From assembly GCA_043381765.1 (NCBI GenBank), contig JBHJMP010001243.1:1-22795 (forward strand): 22,795 nucleotides of DNA, read 5' to 3'. The DNA comes from Collodictyon triciliatum. Taxonomy: Eukaryota; CRuMs. The translations under genes were made by a program, and so were the position numbers. Each line of letters starts with the position of its first letter. The first letter of the stretch is position 1. The notes below the pieces were generated by a model. That model made no database searches. It was not told the DNA's origin and saw nothing but the letters and a program-made list of their open reading frames with translations. Below are positions 10,137 through 22,795 of this stretch, piece by piece.

Positions 10137-11405
10137 ATGGGAGCCACCACATCTGATCTTGCCCCAAGTGAAGTGGCCCGCTATGAACGAGAGACCAACT
10201 GTTTGCATTTCGATTCTCTTGTTCTCATAATAGCCATGACCTTAATTTTCCCTCAGTCTCTTTTAATTATTTATACCGTGTGTACTTGCCTTTGGCTGAT
10301 AACTGGCCACCGATTTCAAGACTGAAGCTATCAGCCGAATATGACTTGAAACGAAGCGTGCTTCATGACCGAAAATACCCACTTTTTTATTATTATATTA
10401 CTGCATTTTAACTCCACGCGTACGCAATAGTTTCTACCTCCGAGATTCATCGCCTCTACCAACGCTTCCAGCGCCTCTCCAAGGGGGATAGCAAGAAGCT
10501 GACCATGGATGACTTTCTATCTATTCCTGAACTCTCGATGAATCCTTTGGTAATTTTAAGAATTGAAAAGTAACTCTTGCTCATTTATTCAAGCCCATTT
10601 AAAATCGTTTCTGGATTTCACTTCTGCAAACCCATCACGTCAAAAAAAAAAAAAACGCAAAGATGAGAGAAATCAACCCGCATATACCATGTATTTTTGT
10701 ATTCTTATTTTGATAAAAGATAGGATAAACTCTTTATAATGTTTAATTCACACCATGAACATCAGGCTGTTCGCGTTATTATGAAGTTCTCTGACAACAA
10801 AGATGGAGAAGTTGACTTTGAGCACTTCATCAAGACTCTCTCCACATTCAGCATTAAAGCTAGCAAGCAAGACAAGTTGAGATTTGCTTTTGATGTGTTC
10901 GATGAGAAGGGTGACGGCTACATCGACCGCGAGGAACTGATTCTAATCCTCCGACTCATGGTCAAGTATGTAATTAATACCATCTATCTATCCTCAACAT
11001 GACCTACCCCACTGTATCTCCTAGTTGACGACACTACTCGCACAGATGAATCAAAATTTATCATACATTCTTCCCAGAACCAACCTCAAGGATGACCAGA
11101 TCAGAAAGATTGTGGACACAACCATATCAGAGGCAGACACGGATCACGACGGAAAGATCTCATTTGAAGAGTTTTTGGCTGTAACACATCTCCTTTTTTT
11201 TTTACAAATTGATTGATTCCTCTGTATTTCACTGTGTTGATTGCCCATACAACATCAAGAGAACCTCTCCACTGAAACACAGTAAAAACGCCTACCTTTT
11301 TTTTTATCTTAACCTTCATGCACATATGACAATCATGTTAAATCCACGTCATGGCAGGTTGTCGAGTCGACTGTGTTGGACTCAAAGCTTTCCCTGCGCT
11401 TCTAA
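10137..11405 (+). CDS. Calcineurin B-type EF-hand regulatory subunit (CNB1/CHP family)
   Basis: Five exons: 10137-10200, 10431-10549, 10766-10965, 11078-11180 and 11358-11405 (TAA), with every phase matching, encode 177 residues (human CNB1 has 170, yeast 175). MGATTS at the start is an N-myristoylation context. [39 protein letters not shown] and [12 protein letters not shown] follow the calcineurin B pattern. CNB binds the catalytic A subunit and confers calcium regulation on the phosphatase. The four 12-residue loops lie at about 38-49, 70-81, 107-118 and 148-159. Only the fourth ([12 protein letters not shown]) is fully canonical. Loop 1 begins SKGDSK and loop 2 has S at position 1 and H at position 12, so both probably bind calcium poorly. 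Loop 3 has K at position 3. Degenerate first and second hands plus an SLRF end also recall calcineurin-B-homologous proteins (CHP). I favour CNB but cannot exclude CHP. Confidence 0.9.
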
Positions 11406-11833
11406 GTGCCCGCAAACAATCGCAGCGCCCACATCCGAATCACTCGCGCCAACCCGCTGAGGTTCTCTATAAACTTTCCGGGCATAAAAGCTGGAAGTGG
11501 TAAACTTGCTACACCTAAAAAAAAAAAAGTAACCTGGTCTCCTCGCCTTGTCGCTGCCCCTTATTGCACTCCAATCCACCATGTGCAGGGAAGTTGATAC
11601 AAAATCAGACTGATCGCAAGCTAAAAGGCTGTTGTGATGCGAAATTAACCAACAATATTATAATTTCCAGATGAAGAAAACGGTTTATGTATTAGGCATG
11701 AGCTACCAGCAAGTACACATCTGCTCCATCAATCAGCCACCTTTCAACACACGCGGGCAGCACAGATGAAAGCTGGAGAAGGAGACAAACAGCACAGAGA
11801 ACTCACCCGCAGACTCGACCTCAACGCAGACAC
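11406..11833. other. Intergenic spacer before the disordered-protein gene
   Basis: About 430 bases between two plus-strand genes. It holds the 3' UTR of the calcineurin B-type gene and the promoter of the next. There is a short A-run near 11518-11528. No RNA gene or protein was recognised. Confidence 0.55.
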
Positions 11834-15276
<3,443 letters not shown>

Positions 15277-15844
15277 GACTTCTTATTTTCTTTTCTCCTA
15301 ATCCGGTCGAGTGGCACATTCTTTCATTAAATCCTTTGTGCTATTATACTCTTCTATCCACAAAATATGATATTATTCTGTTTTAATCTACCACATCCGC
15401 ATTTCCAATCTGTAATATTTTCTGAAACCCAAAGCAAGCAGAATAAATAGTATGCGCTCATTAATGTGGTTCTTGTGGGAGCCATCAGCACATCCTTTTC
15501 GGGAGAACTAAACGCTCTGATATTTTCCCCCAGCTTCTCTTGCTTTTTCCTCTCCTCTCAAAACCGCCAAAAAAGCAAAACAAAACAATCTGCCCTGTCA
15601 TACCATAACTGGTCGAAGCGGTTACTTCTGCTGTGGCCCTCTATCCTTTGCTATGGGTCGACTCTTGCCACCGTGACTACTTCTTCGTCAGTAAAGACCA
15701 TATATTTATCTCCTAGTGTAACTGCGTTCTCTTGTCTTCTCTTGAATAGCCTTATTATCTCACCCTTTTTTCTCTCTCGAATTATTCCCCAAAGGAAAGA
15801 AGGTGAGAAGGAAAGGAAAGAAGGAAAGAGGAAAAAGGATAGTA
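15277..15844. other. Intergenic spacer before the duplicated membrane-protein gene
   Basis: About 570 bases. A long open frame (15466-15945) overlaps the next gene's start in another frame. It is Ser/Leu-rich and stops after the real gene's N terminus, so I treat it as a shadow. A purine-rich tract at 15790-15840 lies just upstream of the presumed start codon and may be 5' UTR. Confidence 0.55.
15442..15447 (+). terminator. Candidate poly(A) signal AATAAA, disordered-protein gene
   Basis: AATAAA lies 166 bases after the TGA at 15274-15276. It is the clearest signal in the spacer. The distance is rather long and other AT-rich variants may be used. Confidence 0.3.
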
Positions 15845-18508
15845 ATGAACCCGGAGTCAGCTACCACCTTTCTAGAGTTTGGCGATCATCCCTCTCCTTT
15901 TGTAACACTCCCAAATCAAATATCCTACGAGCCTCCAGCCAATAACGAATTGAACGACTGTGCAAAAGAACAAAGACTTCATATGGGCGACTGCGATAAT
16001 AAAGTCGTCGCTAGCTCGTCAAAAAGTCATACAGTGACCCAAAAAAGTCCGCAGCACATCCCCGCCGACGATAAATCCAAGCCCGTAGTTGAGAGGGGTG
16101 AGGATGCTGCAGATAACAGGATTCATGATGCCAAATGGAGAGGATACTTTTTGCTTGCAGATACAGACTTTGTGCAGGTTTTGGACTGGCATGATACCAT
16201 CGGCCAGAGACTAATGGGACGTTCATTTATGAGGTGGCTCAACAGATGGTATTACCGCAGAATCAGTGTTATCTTACATTTTGTATACGTAATTTCCCTA
16301 GTATGGGGGACATATTTCATCACGTTGCCTGCAGAAACAGAGGCGCCGCTGGTTTTGCAGACTTTTATGGTTTTAACAATAATACATCAGGTACTGACAA
16401 TTTGCCTAGTGAATGTTAAAATTGCTCATCGATGCATCCAAAACTTTGAAGTTATATATCTTAGCGTGTCAGTTGCTCTGGAAATATCGTTTCTGTGGGA
16501 TTTAAGTTATCCATCGAGAATATTTCATTTATTCGCACCTACTGTAATAATCACGGGTATCATAGCTCCAATTACTGATGCATTGCCTCGGAGCAGAAAA
16601 GCCTATGTTCAATTAGTGAACCATCTTCTTCAAAAAAGAAATGAAGTAGACAGAGATGGACAGACTAAATCCATCGCACCAAAGGACGAATCGAACAAAA
16701 AATCTGCTGAAACACACATCGTATATATCACTAATCTTAAATCTGATTTTATCCAACTGCAACTAGCTTTACATGCTTTAATTTACCACACCAGCCAGTT
16801 TTTCAAAGCATCATCTCCAAAAACATGGCTAAATTTTTTTCGGCTATTTCATGGGATATCTTGTCTAGATAAGTTAGTCTCATACATGGTTTCTTTCATG
16901 TTGCATGCTATGATGTTATATGTCGTTTTAGTGAATAAGGGAGACAGATTTAGAGAATCTGATTACCGTGTAGTTTGGTTTGCATGGTCAAACAAAGACA
17001 TCTTTTGCGCCTCATGTCTTAATGTTACATTATTCACTCTGCGAAGACTTTGCGCCATCATATTACATCCTTTAGAAATATCTTGTTTTTCAAAAAAATA
17101 TTACAAAATCCCATTGGTATCTGAATGGAGTGACCGTCCGTCCGATGGATTAAAGGAAAGTTTTGAGCTTTTTCATCCACTTCCGTCGATGACGAAATTG
17201 CGATTTTTACCTCCAAAAAGTGTGCCCATGGAAATGAAACATGAGCTGACTAACTACTTGACATCTGAAATTCGAAAGCACAGGGACATTACAGAGATAT
17301 ACCCAGGTTACAAATGCGCGTTTTTTTTATTTGTTACCTGATCAATGTATAAATTTGCTTTCATTCTTAAACTTGTATATAATAACACAACTGTATTTTT
17401 TAATAGATGAAACGCTGAATCGAAATTTGCCTGATTTATCAAGAAATAATTATCAAAATCCTGTCGCTGCGAGTATTATGTTTCATGGGACATTAATCAA
17501 TATCCGAGACAGTTTTATCTGCCGACTGCTTGGGCGGCGAATTGGAAATACTTTTTCAATATTCTACTATCGTAACGTTAAGTATAGCCTTACTGGTTGG
17601 TGTATATCAAGTGTGGTTTTTTAGTTAGTTTTACTCACCAAAGAAACAAAATTTTGCTGATATTTTCGATTATTCTTAGTATAATTGGATTGTTTCACCA
17701 AGTTGGATATTTTCTTTTACTATCACACGATGCTGTTATCATATCTCTTCGAAAGTTTGAAATAGCTTTCCTCCTAGCCAACTCTTGTATTTTTTTGTCC
17801 ATGGTTTTGGTCTACATGACAGAATCTCCAGGGTCTATGTTGATAGGTGTACTTATGGTTTGGTTTACCATTTTAAACGGGGTTTTTGTTGATGCTGGCG
17901 TTGTATCTTTCTCTATGTTTTCCCGTCATCTTCTTCGCTTCAAACGCTTGATTAAAGAGAATCCAGAATCTGACTATCATCAAAATTCCAAACTTGGATT
18001 GCAAAAAGTATGCAGAATGGTCAATATATTCTTCTTGAAATGTGCTCTAAAACAAAGAGATGAAGAAGAGGTATCTCCGGTCATGGAGAGGTATTTTCAA
18101 TCCAGGAACTCTAACCGCTCATCTTCCGATATGCAAATGGATACACCAGTCAAGCAAGCGCATCGATATCCAGAAGGCTGGTATCTTACCAAATTGATAC
18201 ATACCTGGGACTTTATTGGAATCGTAATTGGGGTGTTTTACCTTTTGACGTTTTATACTTTGATAAACTTAAATCAGCTGCATGCAAAAAGTGGCGAAAA
18301 CATTCCAGTTCTTGCTGGCCGGGTTTCACCACTTTTTGTCATTAAATCATCCCTCACTAATATTATTGTCTTTTTTGCAAAATGTCGTATTGAAGCAATC
18401 TTAAATCCATGTCGCTCGGCGACAATATCGCGTCCGGTGTTCTATGTCGGAGATTTGGAAACTGCAAAACGCTTGATACCTGAGCTCGGCTTGGACTGTA
18501 ATTGTTGA
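15845..18508 (+). CDS. Uncharacterised polytopic membrane protein with two homologous halves
   Basis: Exon 1 (15845-17306) and exon 2 (from 17407) join at a split Asp codon. The final segment (to TGA 18506-18508) is in another frame, so a 53-nt or 29-nt intron ending at 17624, or a one-base frameshift near 17592-17600, must be assumed. The protein is about 850-870 residues. A polar N terminus of about 110 residues is followed by roughly twelve hydrophobic segments. The halves share D-[TS]-x-x-x-R-L-[ML]-G-R, then HQV, then FE exactly 20 codons after the His, then a DA after a fourth hydrophobic segment, and finally IL[HN]P. Spacings are nearly equal (see findings). A polar loop of about 100 residues separates the fourth and fifth segments of each half. 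I do not recognise the family. It lacks the charge pattern of voltage-sensor channels and the usual TYxxxxxQF signature of gustatory-receptor-like proteins. Transport, channel or receptor roles are all possible. Confidence 0.7.
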
Positions 18509-19836
18509 CCTGGTATTGAGGAATGAAAGGTATCTCAGTGTCTTTGATATACTGAGAAATAAAACCAAATCAGCGAGGAATCGCTAAAACAGCTTCGATG
18601 TGTGTATGATATGATAGATTAACTGATTTCAAACTTATTAATCTATCAAATAAGCTAGAGACTAAAAAAAAATCTGAGAATGATATCGCTTTTATTCAAT
18701 AAGCTCGTATAAGGCGAAACGAGAGTTTATCGTGTTGTTTTTTAAACAATTTGGTTGGGCGTAGGTTGGAGTTGATTTTGGTTCTGTGAATACGAAGGAT
18801 TATATTACTAAATCGATGCAATAATGTACCAAGCTTGCTTTCAGTTTCCTTTTCTTATACTGTATATTTGAGATACTAACGAGGTTTAAGAAATGTTTCA
18901 GGTATCGATGTTTATTCGCAGTTTCTCTCGAGTGTGTGCAAATAAATGATTTCTACAACGTGCAAACAGGGGAAAAAAGTCTTCAGACATAGTCAATGCA
19001 GAGTGCTGTAGAAAACATACACATATAATCACCGATAGCAATACAAGACTCTTAAATTGCAAGAAGAAAAGCAATCAGAGCAAAACATATGTGGCCAAAG
19101 TAAATGGAGGATTTTTTTTTTTAAAAAAAATGTGAGGAACCCAAAATACAAAAAAAAGAAAAAAAAAACAGACACGATTCTTTTGCATTCTCGTGCTTGC
19201 AACTTCTGAAGGATGGTTGCAGTAGCTTTCAAGCACCAGAATTGAAGTCAAAAGAGTCAAATGCCAAATAGATTAATTAACTTCAGCTAAAAAACAATAA
19301 AAAGATTGGTAGTTCATTCGTTATGAATAAATAAATCGGTATAGAACATATTTTGTAGGTAATTATTTTAATAATCATTCTTTGTCCCCATGTGTTTTTC
19401 CATTCAACATAATTTCCTTGGATCAATCCTCCATGGTTGTATGAAAATTAATTTTTCTGTATTAACTCTTCATGATGATTTCACCAAAACGATTTATTCC
19501 AATGAATGAATGGAAAGAATATGAATGCGTAGTTCATTCGAGCTTCGGAGACTCTATTAAATCATCGTTGTATATGAAAGGTAAAACAGAGCTTGAATCA
19601 CACTTAGGATGTTTAGAAAGCTCCACCGCTCCTTCCATTACCGGCTTCGATACGTTTGGTTTCATCTTCACAAAATACATTTGTATATCAGATACGTTAG
19701 TTAAGATAAATATGGAGTATTAAGATGTACGATTGTACGTTAGTATGAAACTGAAATGTTTATAACAATAAGAAAAATACATATCTTGAATAATATGGAA
19801 TATAAAAAAAATAGTGTTATTAGTTTAGGATTATAA
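18509..19836. other. Convergent intergenic region
   Basis: About 1.3 kb between the membrane-protein gene (plus) and the bestrophin gene (minus), very AT-rich. It contains A/T runs at 19111-19130 and around 19150-19168. One plus-strand open frame at 19472-19723 (83 codons, starting MMISPKRF) has no recognisable domain. It could be a small gene or a chance frame, and I leave it uncalled. No RNA gene was seen. Confidence 0.5.
18558..18563 (+). terminator. Candidate poly(A) signal AATAAA, membrane-protein gene
   Basis: AATAAA begins 50 bases after the TGA stop at 18506-18508. Confidence 0.45.
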
Positions 19837-20214
19837 TTATACAATATGAATAGAAAAAGGGTCGCTGTCAAGAAGTGATGTGATTCTCTGATTGAATTGT
19901 TGCTGGACCACAGGCAAAGGAAGGTCGTTGTGGTCATAGCCGAAGGGTTGCTCGAGCTGTCCGGCAACCTAAATGTGAAGCATATTTATTCATTCGAATT
20001 CATTTTCTTTTGGGCACAAATATTATGAAATCAGGAGTTTTTTGAATACATCAAGCATTAGGGGAAGAATTATTTTTTATTAAAAAAAAAAACCTCATTC
20101 AAAGAAAAGTAGCACAGAACCATTGAAAAATTGAAAACAACTACCTAGAAATTATTCAGTGGGGTGTTATATTTATGTAAGTGATGTGACGTTTTTTTTC
20201 CATCTCCTTTATCA

Positions 20215-20309
<95 letters not shown>

Positions 20310-20609
20310 ATNNNNNNNNNNNNNNNNNNNNNNNNNNNNNNNNNNNNNNNNNNNNNNNNNNNNNNNNNNNNNNNNNNNNNNNNNNNNNNNNNNNNNNNNN
20401 NNNNNNNNNNNNNNNNNNNNNNNNNNNNNNNNNNNNNNNNNNNNNNNNNNNNNNNNNNNNNNNNNNNNNNNNNNNNNNNNNNNNNNNNNNNNNNNNNNNN
20501 NNNNNNNNNNNNNNNNNNNNNNNNNNNNNNNNNNNNNNNNNNNNNNNNNNNNNNNNNNNNNNNNNNNNNNNNNNNNNNNNNNNNNNNNNNNNNNTTTTTT
20601 TTTTATTTT

Positions 20610-20645
<36 letters not shown>

Positions 20646-21385
20646 TTTTTTTTTTTTTTTTGTATTGCATACCTTGTGGCAACAGAAGGCGGAACATTGG
20701 AACCCAAAGCCTTTAGCCTGCGGGTTATGGTTCTAGCCAACAAAAACAAATCATGAATAATAAATGAACTTATATTGAATATACACTAATATATCATATA
20801 ATATTCCTCTTTTCGTGACTGCCATTGAAGTTCAGAAAAATAAGAACAAGATTAGTAGAGACCAATAAAATGAAGTTTATTGCAGTGGTGATGTAATTTA
20901 TACAGTAGCCTATGGTTTGTTTGTTTTTTGTTGTTGTTTTTAGAAAGAAAGAAAAAAGAGATGCTCTTTCTATGTCCTCACTTTAGTAACCAGGTATAAA
21001 CTCGATATGTGGGGTCCTCATGGACATATCCCATTTCATCATCCATATGTTCCCCAATCAGTGCGCACTCAATCTGAAGGAAAGATATACATGGTGATTT
21101 ATTCACGATAGTTTGCGGTAGAAAAAATGAAGCAATGTGGTTTAATCTTTAAGATATTCATTTAGGTCATTTCGGTGTTACTTCAGAGATTCCCCCAAGG
21201 ACCGGAAGGATGTAAACAAACTCAGCCAGTTCATTCAGAGGGAGTATCACTTGGTCCTCGGGGAGAGCAAAATCTATTTTCTCAATCTGGAGCTCTTTTA
21301 AAGTAGGCTATTTTGTTAGAAAATGAAAATTAACAAGGTTCCTTTTGCTATTCAAACACACTGGAACTATACTTTCCCCCCCCCC

Positions 21386-21417
<32 letters not shown>

Positions 21418-22639
21418 TATTTTTNNNNNNNNNNCCCCCCCCCCCCCCTCTTTATTCGATTCAAAGGGATTGAATCCATACTTATCATATTTATATTATG
21501 TAATTACCAAATATTTGACGTGATTTTGGGAAGTCATACCATAAACATCGACGTCTCTGGTTTTTGTTTATTCAATCGCTTTATTGTATTCGACTCATTA
21601 ACAAAGGAAGCCATGGGTTGCACTTTTTTTGTTACTCTTTCAGATGATTTTGATTCCTCCATCATATATTTTGTAATACTAAATGAGCTTCCTTGTTTTG
21701 TATGAAATGTCTTTGCAGCCCTTCTTATGTCCACTTTTTTCAAATGTTTCGGTACTATTGTTTTACGAAGTGACATTTGCACTTGTGAGTAATTTGCGTT
21801 TGTATTTGAAAAAAAAATCACGTGAAACATGTGTGAGTATTAGAATAATTTTGCATTTAAATTTCACATATCCATGATTGCAATTAAAACGCGCACATAT
21901 GTATTTAAATTTCAAAAAAAAATACCATCAATATTTTTCAAATAGCATGTGTTCTTCATTTTTACCAATTTTGCGACTTAGAGTTTGCAAAGCGACGGAC
22001 ATCAGAAGACTTGACTGATGGATAACCGTATGTGAGAATATCTTAGATTGCTCGTTTTCTGAATTGCAGTCTTCACAAGTCAAAGCCTGGATGAAATGAA
22101 AAGAATGTGAACATAAATCGTAAACTGATCCCTAGGACATGCATTTGATAGATTAAAATTTTAAGTTAAAGAAATATAATGGGGCGTTTTTTAACTTTTC
22201 TTCTTTGATTTAGACTTTATATATGTAGCTTTGAACCAAATATTATGTTTATCTTGCAAACGGTACAAATATTATAATTAATCGTACCAAAGCAATCGCT
22301 TCACTCCACGAACTAAAAATTTGAAATAATCTCGCACTGATTCGTTTGTATAATTCAAGATTTAGAAATGTCTTCAGTCTCAATTATATACTCGATTTTT
22401 TATCACCTTAGTAAGATATTAATTACATAACAATTTCCTTCAGATAATAAAAAAAATTAGAAAGAAATTACCTCCCATCGCTGAAGCGTGTGTATGATAG
22501 GTTGGTTCTGAAAACAAGTAGAACACTCACAAATCCTGTAAAAATCTACACAGACGATTGTGAACCATAATCGTTTTATCTTTAAATTATGTGATGACAA
22601 TATGACTTACAAGGTGCTGAAAAAATAATGATTGCGGTC
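19837..22639 (-). CDS. Bestrophin-family (UPF0187) anion channel, 5' partial and interrupted by an assembly gap
   Basis: Minus-strand exons in order: 22639-22611, 22545-22472, 22312-22288, 22086-21966, 21781-21540, 21307-21182, 21073-20982, 20732-20673, gap, 20144-20094 and 19968-19837 (TAA). All observed junctions match in phase. Bestrophins are pentameric, often calcium-gated, chloride or bicarbonate channels. Family marks are LLVFRTNLSYTRFSDG at the end of the second helix (usual form LLVFRTNxxYxRFWEGR), SLLMSVALQTL, ILPVLGGIS, GSNVPPSVATR (fungal members have PPPILSR here), and near the C terminus FSLNEVAGQLEQPFGYDHND (usual form IExPFGxDxNDLPL). The exon 21781-21540 adds about 80 basic, Ser/Lys-rich residues to the cytosolic loop. 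The third and fourth membrane helices are partly lost in the N run at 20312-20594. The N terminus lies right of the window or in the repeat there. The outermost exon's acceptor (22641-22640) is uncertain. Confidence 0.85.
20214..20311. repeat. (AAAT)n tetranucleotide microsatellite
   Basis: About 24 copies of AAAT running directly into the assembly gap. In minus-strand transcript sense it is (ATTT)n inside a bestrophin intron. True length is unknown because the gap truncates it. Confidence 0.97.
20312..20594. other. Assembly gap (283 N)
   Basis: Unresolved bases flanked by an AAAT repeat on the left and a T-rich run (20595-20661) on the right. By comparison with bestrophins, one or two exons encoding residues between the PPSVATR motif and the VVVFNF helix should lie here. 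Confidence 0.98.
20595..20661. repeat. Poly-T tract bordering the gap
   Basis: Almost pure T with three interruptions, between the N run and the end of the bestrophin exon at 20673. On the transcribed strand it is poly-A, starting about 11 bases after the splice donor. Confidence 0.9.
21379..21448. repeat. Poly-C / poly-T tract with a 10-N gap
   Basis: A run of about 16 C, then about 25 T, a short AT stretch, ten N (21425-21434) and about 14 C, all within the bestrophin intron 21308-21539. The equal-sized C runs either side of T and N suggest a sequencing or assembly problem around homopolymers, so the structure should not be taken literally. Confidence 0.85.
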
Positions 22640-22697
22640 CTTTATCAGATTGCACAGTTTGTGAAAATAAAAAGAATGCATGTGTTCATTTTTATTT

Positions 22698-22699
22698 CT

Positions 22700-22795
<96 letters not shown>
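22698..22795. repeat. (TAA)n trinucleotide microsatellite at the window edge
   Basis: More than 30 copies of ATA/TAA reaching the right end of the window. In the bestrophin transcript sense it is (TTA)n and lies about 60 bases upstream of the first exon I can place. Confidence 0.97.

Noticed and set aside
15466-15945. 159-codon plus-strand open frame upstream of the membrane-protein gene
   Set aside because: Ser/Leu-rich with no domain. It ends inside the next gene in a different frame from its supported coding sequence.
16193-18409. Membrane protein as a two-pore or voltage-gated channel, or a gustatory-receptor-like protein
   Set aside because: No regularly spaced arginine S4 segment, no pore-loop signature, and no TYxxxxxQF motif in a last helix.
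19472-19723. 83-codon plus-strand open frame in the convergent spacer
   Set aside because: No homologue recognised and no splice or poly(A) context that decides the matter. Left uncalled.
20212-20697. Minus-strand frame with Lys tract, unknowns and FIYL repeats
   Set aside because: It is a translation of poly-A, the N gap and the (ATTT)n repeat.
22472-22500. Alternative reading of the bestrophin exon as NQPIIHTLQRWE
   Set aside because: This frame joins neighbouring exons in phase, but only by ignoring LLVFRTNLSYTRFSDG, the much stronger family signature read from the adjacent frame of an exon starting at 22545.

Overview
This is nuclear DNA from a eukaryote. Coding regions are broken by GT-AG introns of about 65 to 600 bases, the standard stop codons are used, most non-coding DNA is AT-rich, and long micro- and minisatellites are frequent. 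The gene set (sterol-glucosyltransferase-like GT28, Iml2/TTC39 protein, SmD3, calcineurin B, a bestrophin that looks fungal/UPF0187-type) fits an opisthokont, perhaps an early-diverging fungus or a related protist. The sequence alone does not fix the lineage. All exon models are by eye from reading frame, splice signals, phase matching and remembered family patterns. No alignment was run.

Layout, left to right. (1) 149-1895, plus: C-terminal part of a GT28/sterol-glucosyltransferase-like enzyme, cut by the window edge. (2) 2890-4227, plus: a WecE/RffA-type dTDP-4-keto-6-deoxysugar aminotransferase, which is bacterial-looking and carries one intron near its start. (3) 4632-7266, minus: a TTC39/Iml2 TPR protein in four exons. 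(4) 7881-8688, minus: the spliceosomal core protein SmD3 in three exons. (5) 10137-11405, plus: a calcineurin B-type EF-hand protein in five exons. (6) 11834-15276, plus: a long, mostly disordered protein of unknown function in six exons, with repeated RPxSA motifs. (7) 15845-18508, plus: an unrecognised polytopic membrane protein whose two halves look like a tandem duplication of one roughly 300-residue module. (8) 19837 to beyond 22639, minus: a bestrophin-family anion channel in at least ten exons, interrupted by an assembly gap, with its 5' end outside the window.

Most genes are unrelated housekeeping or signalling genes, as is usual in a eukaryotic locus. The pairing that may be functional is the first two genes. 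An enzyme of activated-sugar amination sits about 1 kb downstream, on the same strand, of a glycosyltransferase whose usual HHGG(S/A)GTT donor-site motif has been replaced.

The points most worth a second look are the internally duplicated membrane protein (with a probable frameshift or mis-modelled intron exactly where the second copy's first membrane helix should be), the transaminase/glycosyltransferase neighbourhood, and the bestrophin with a basic insertion and a 25-nt microexon.
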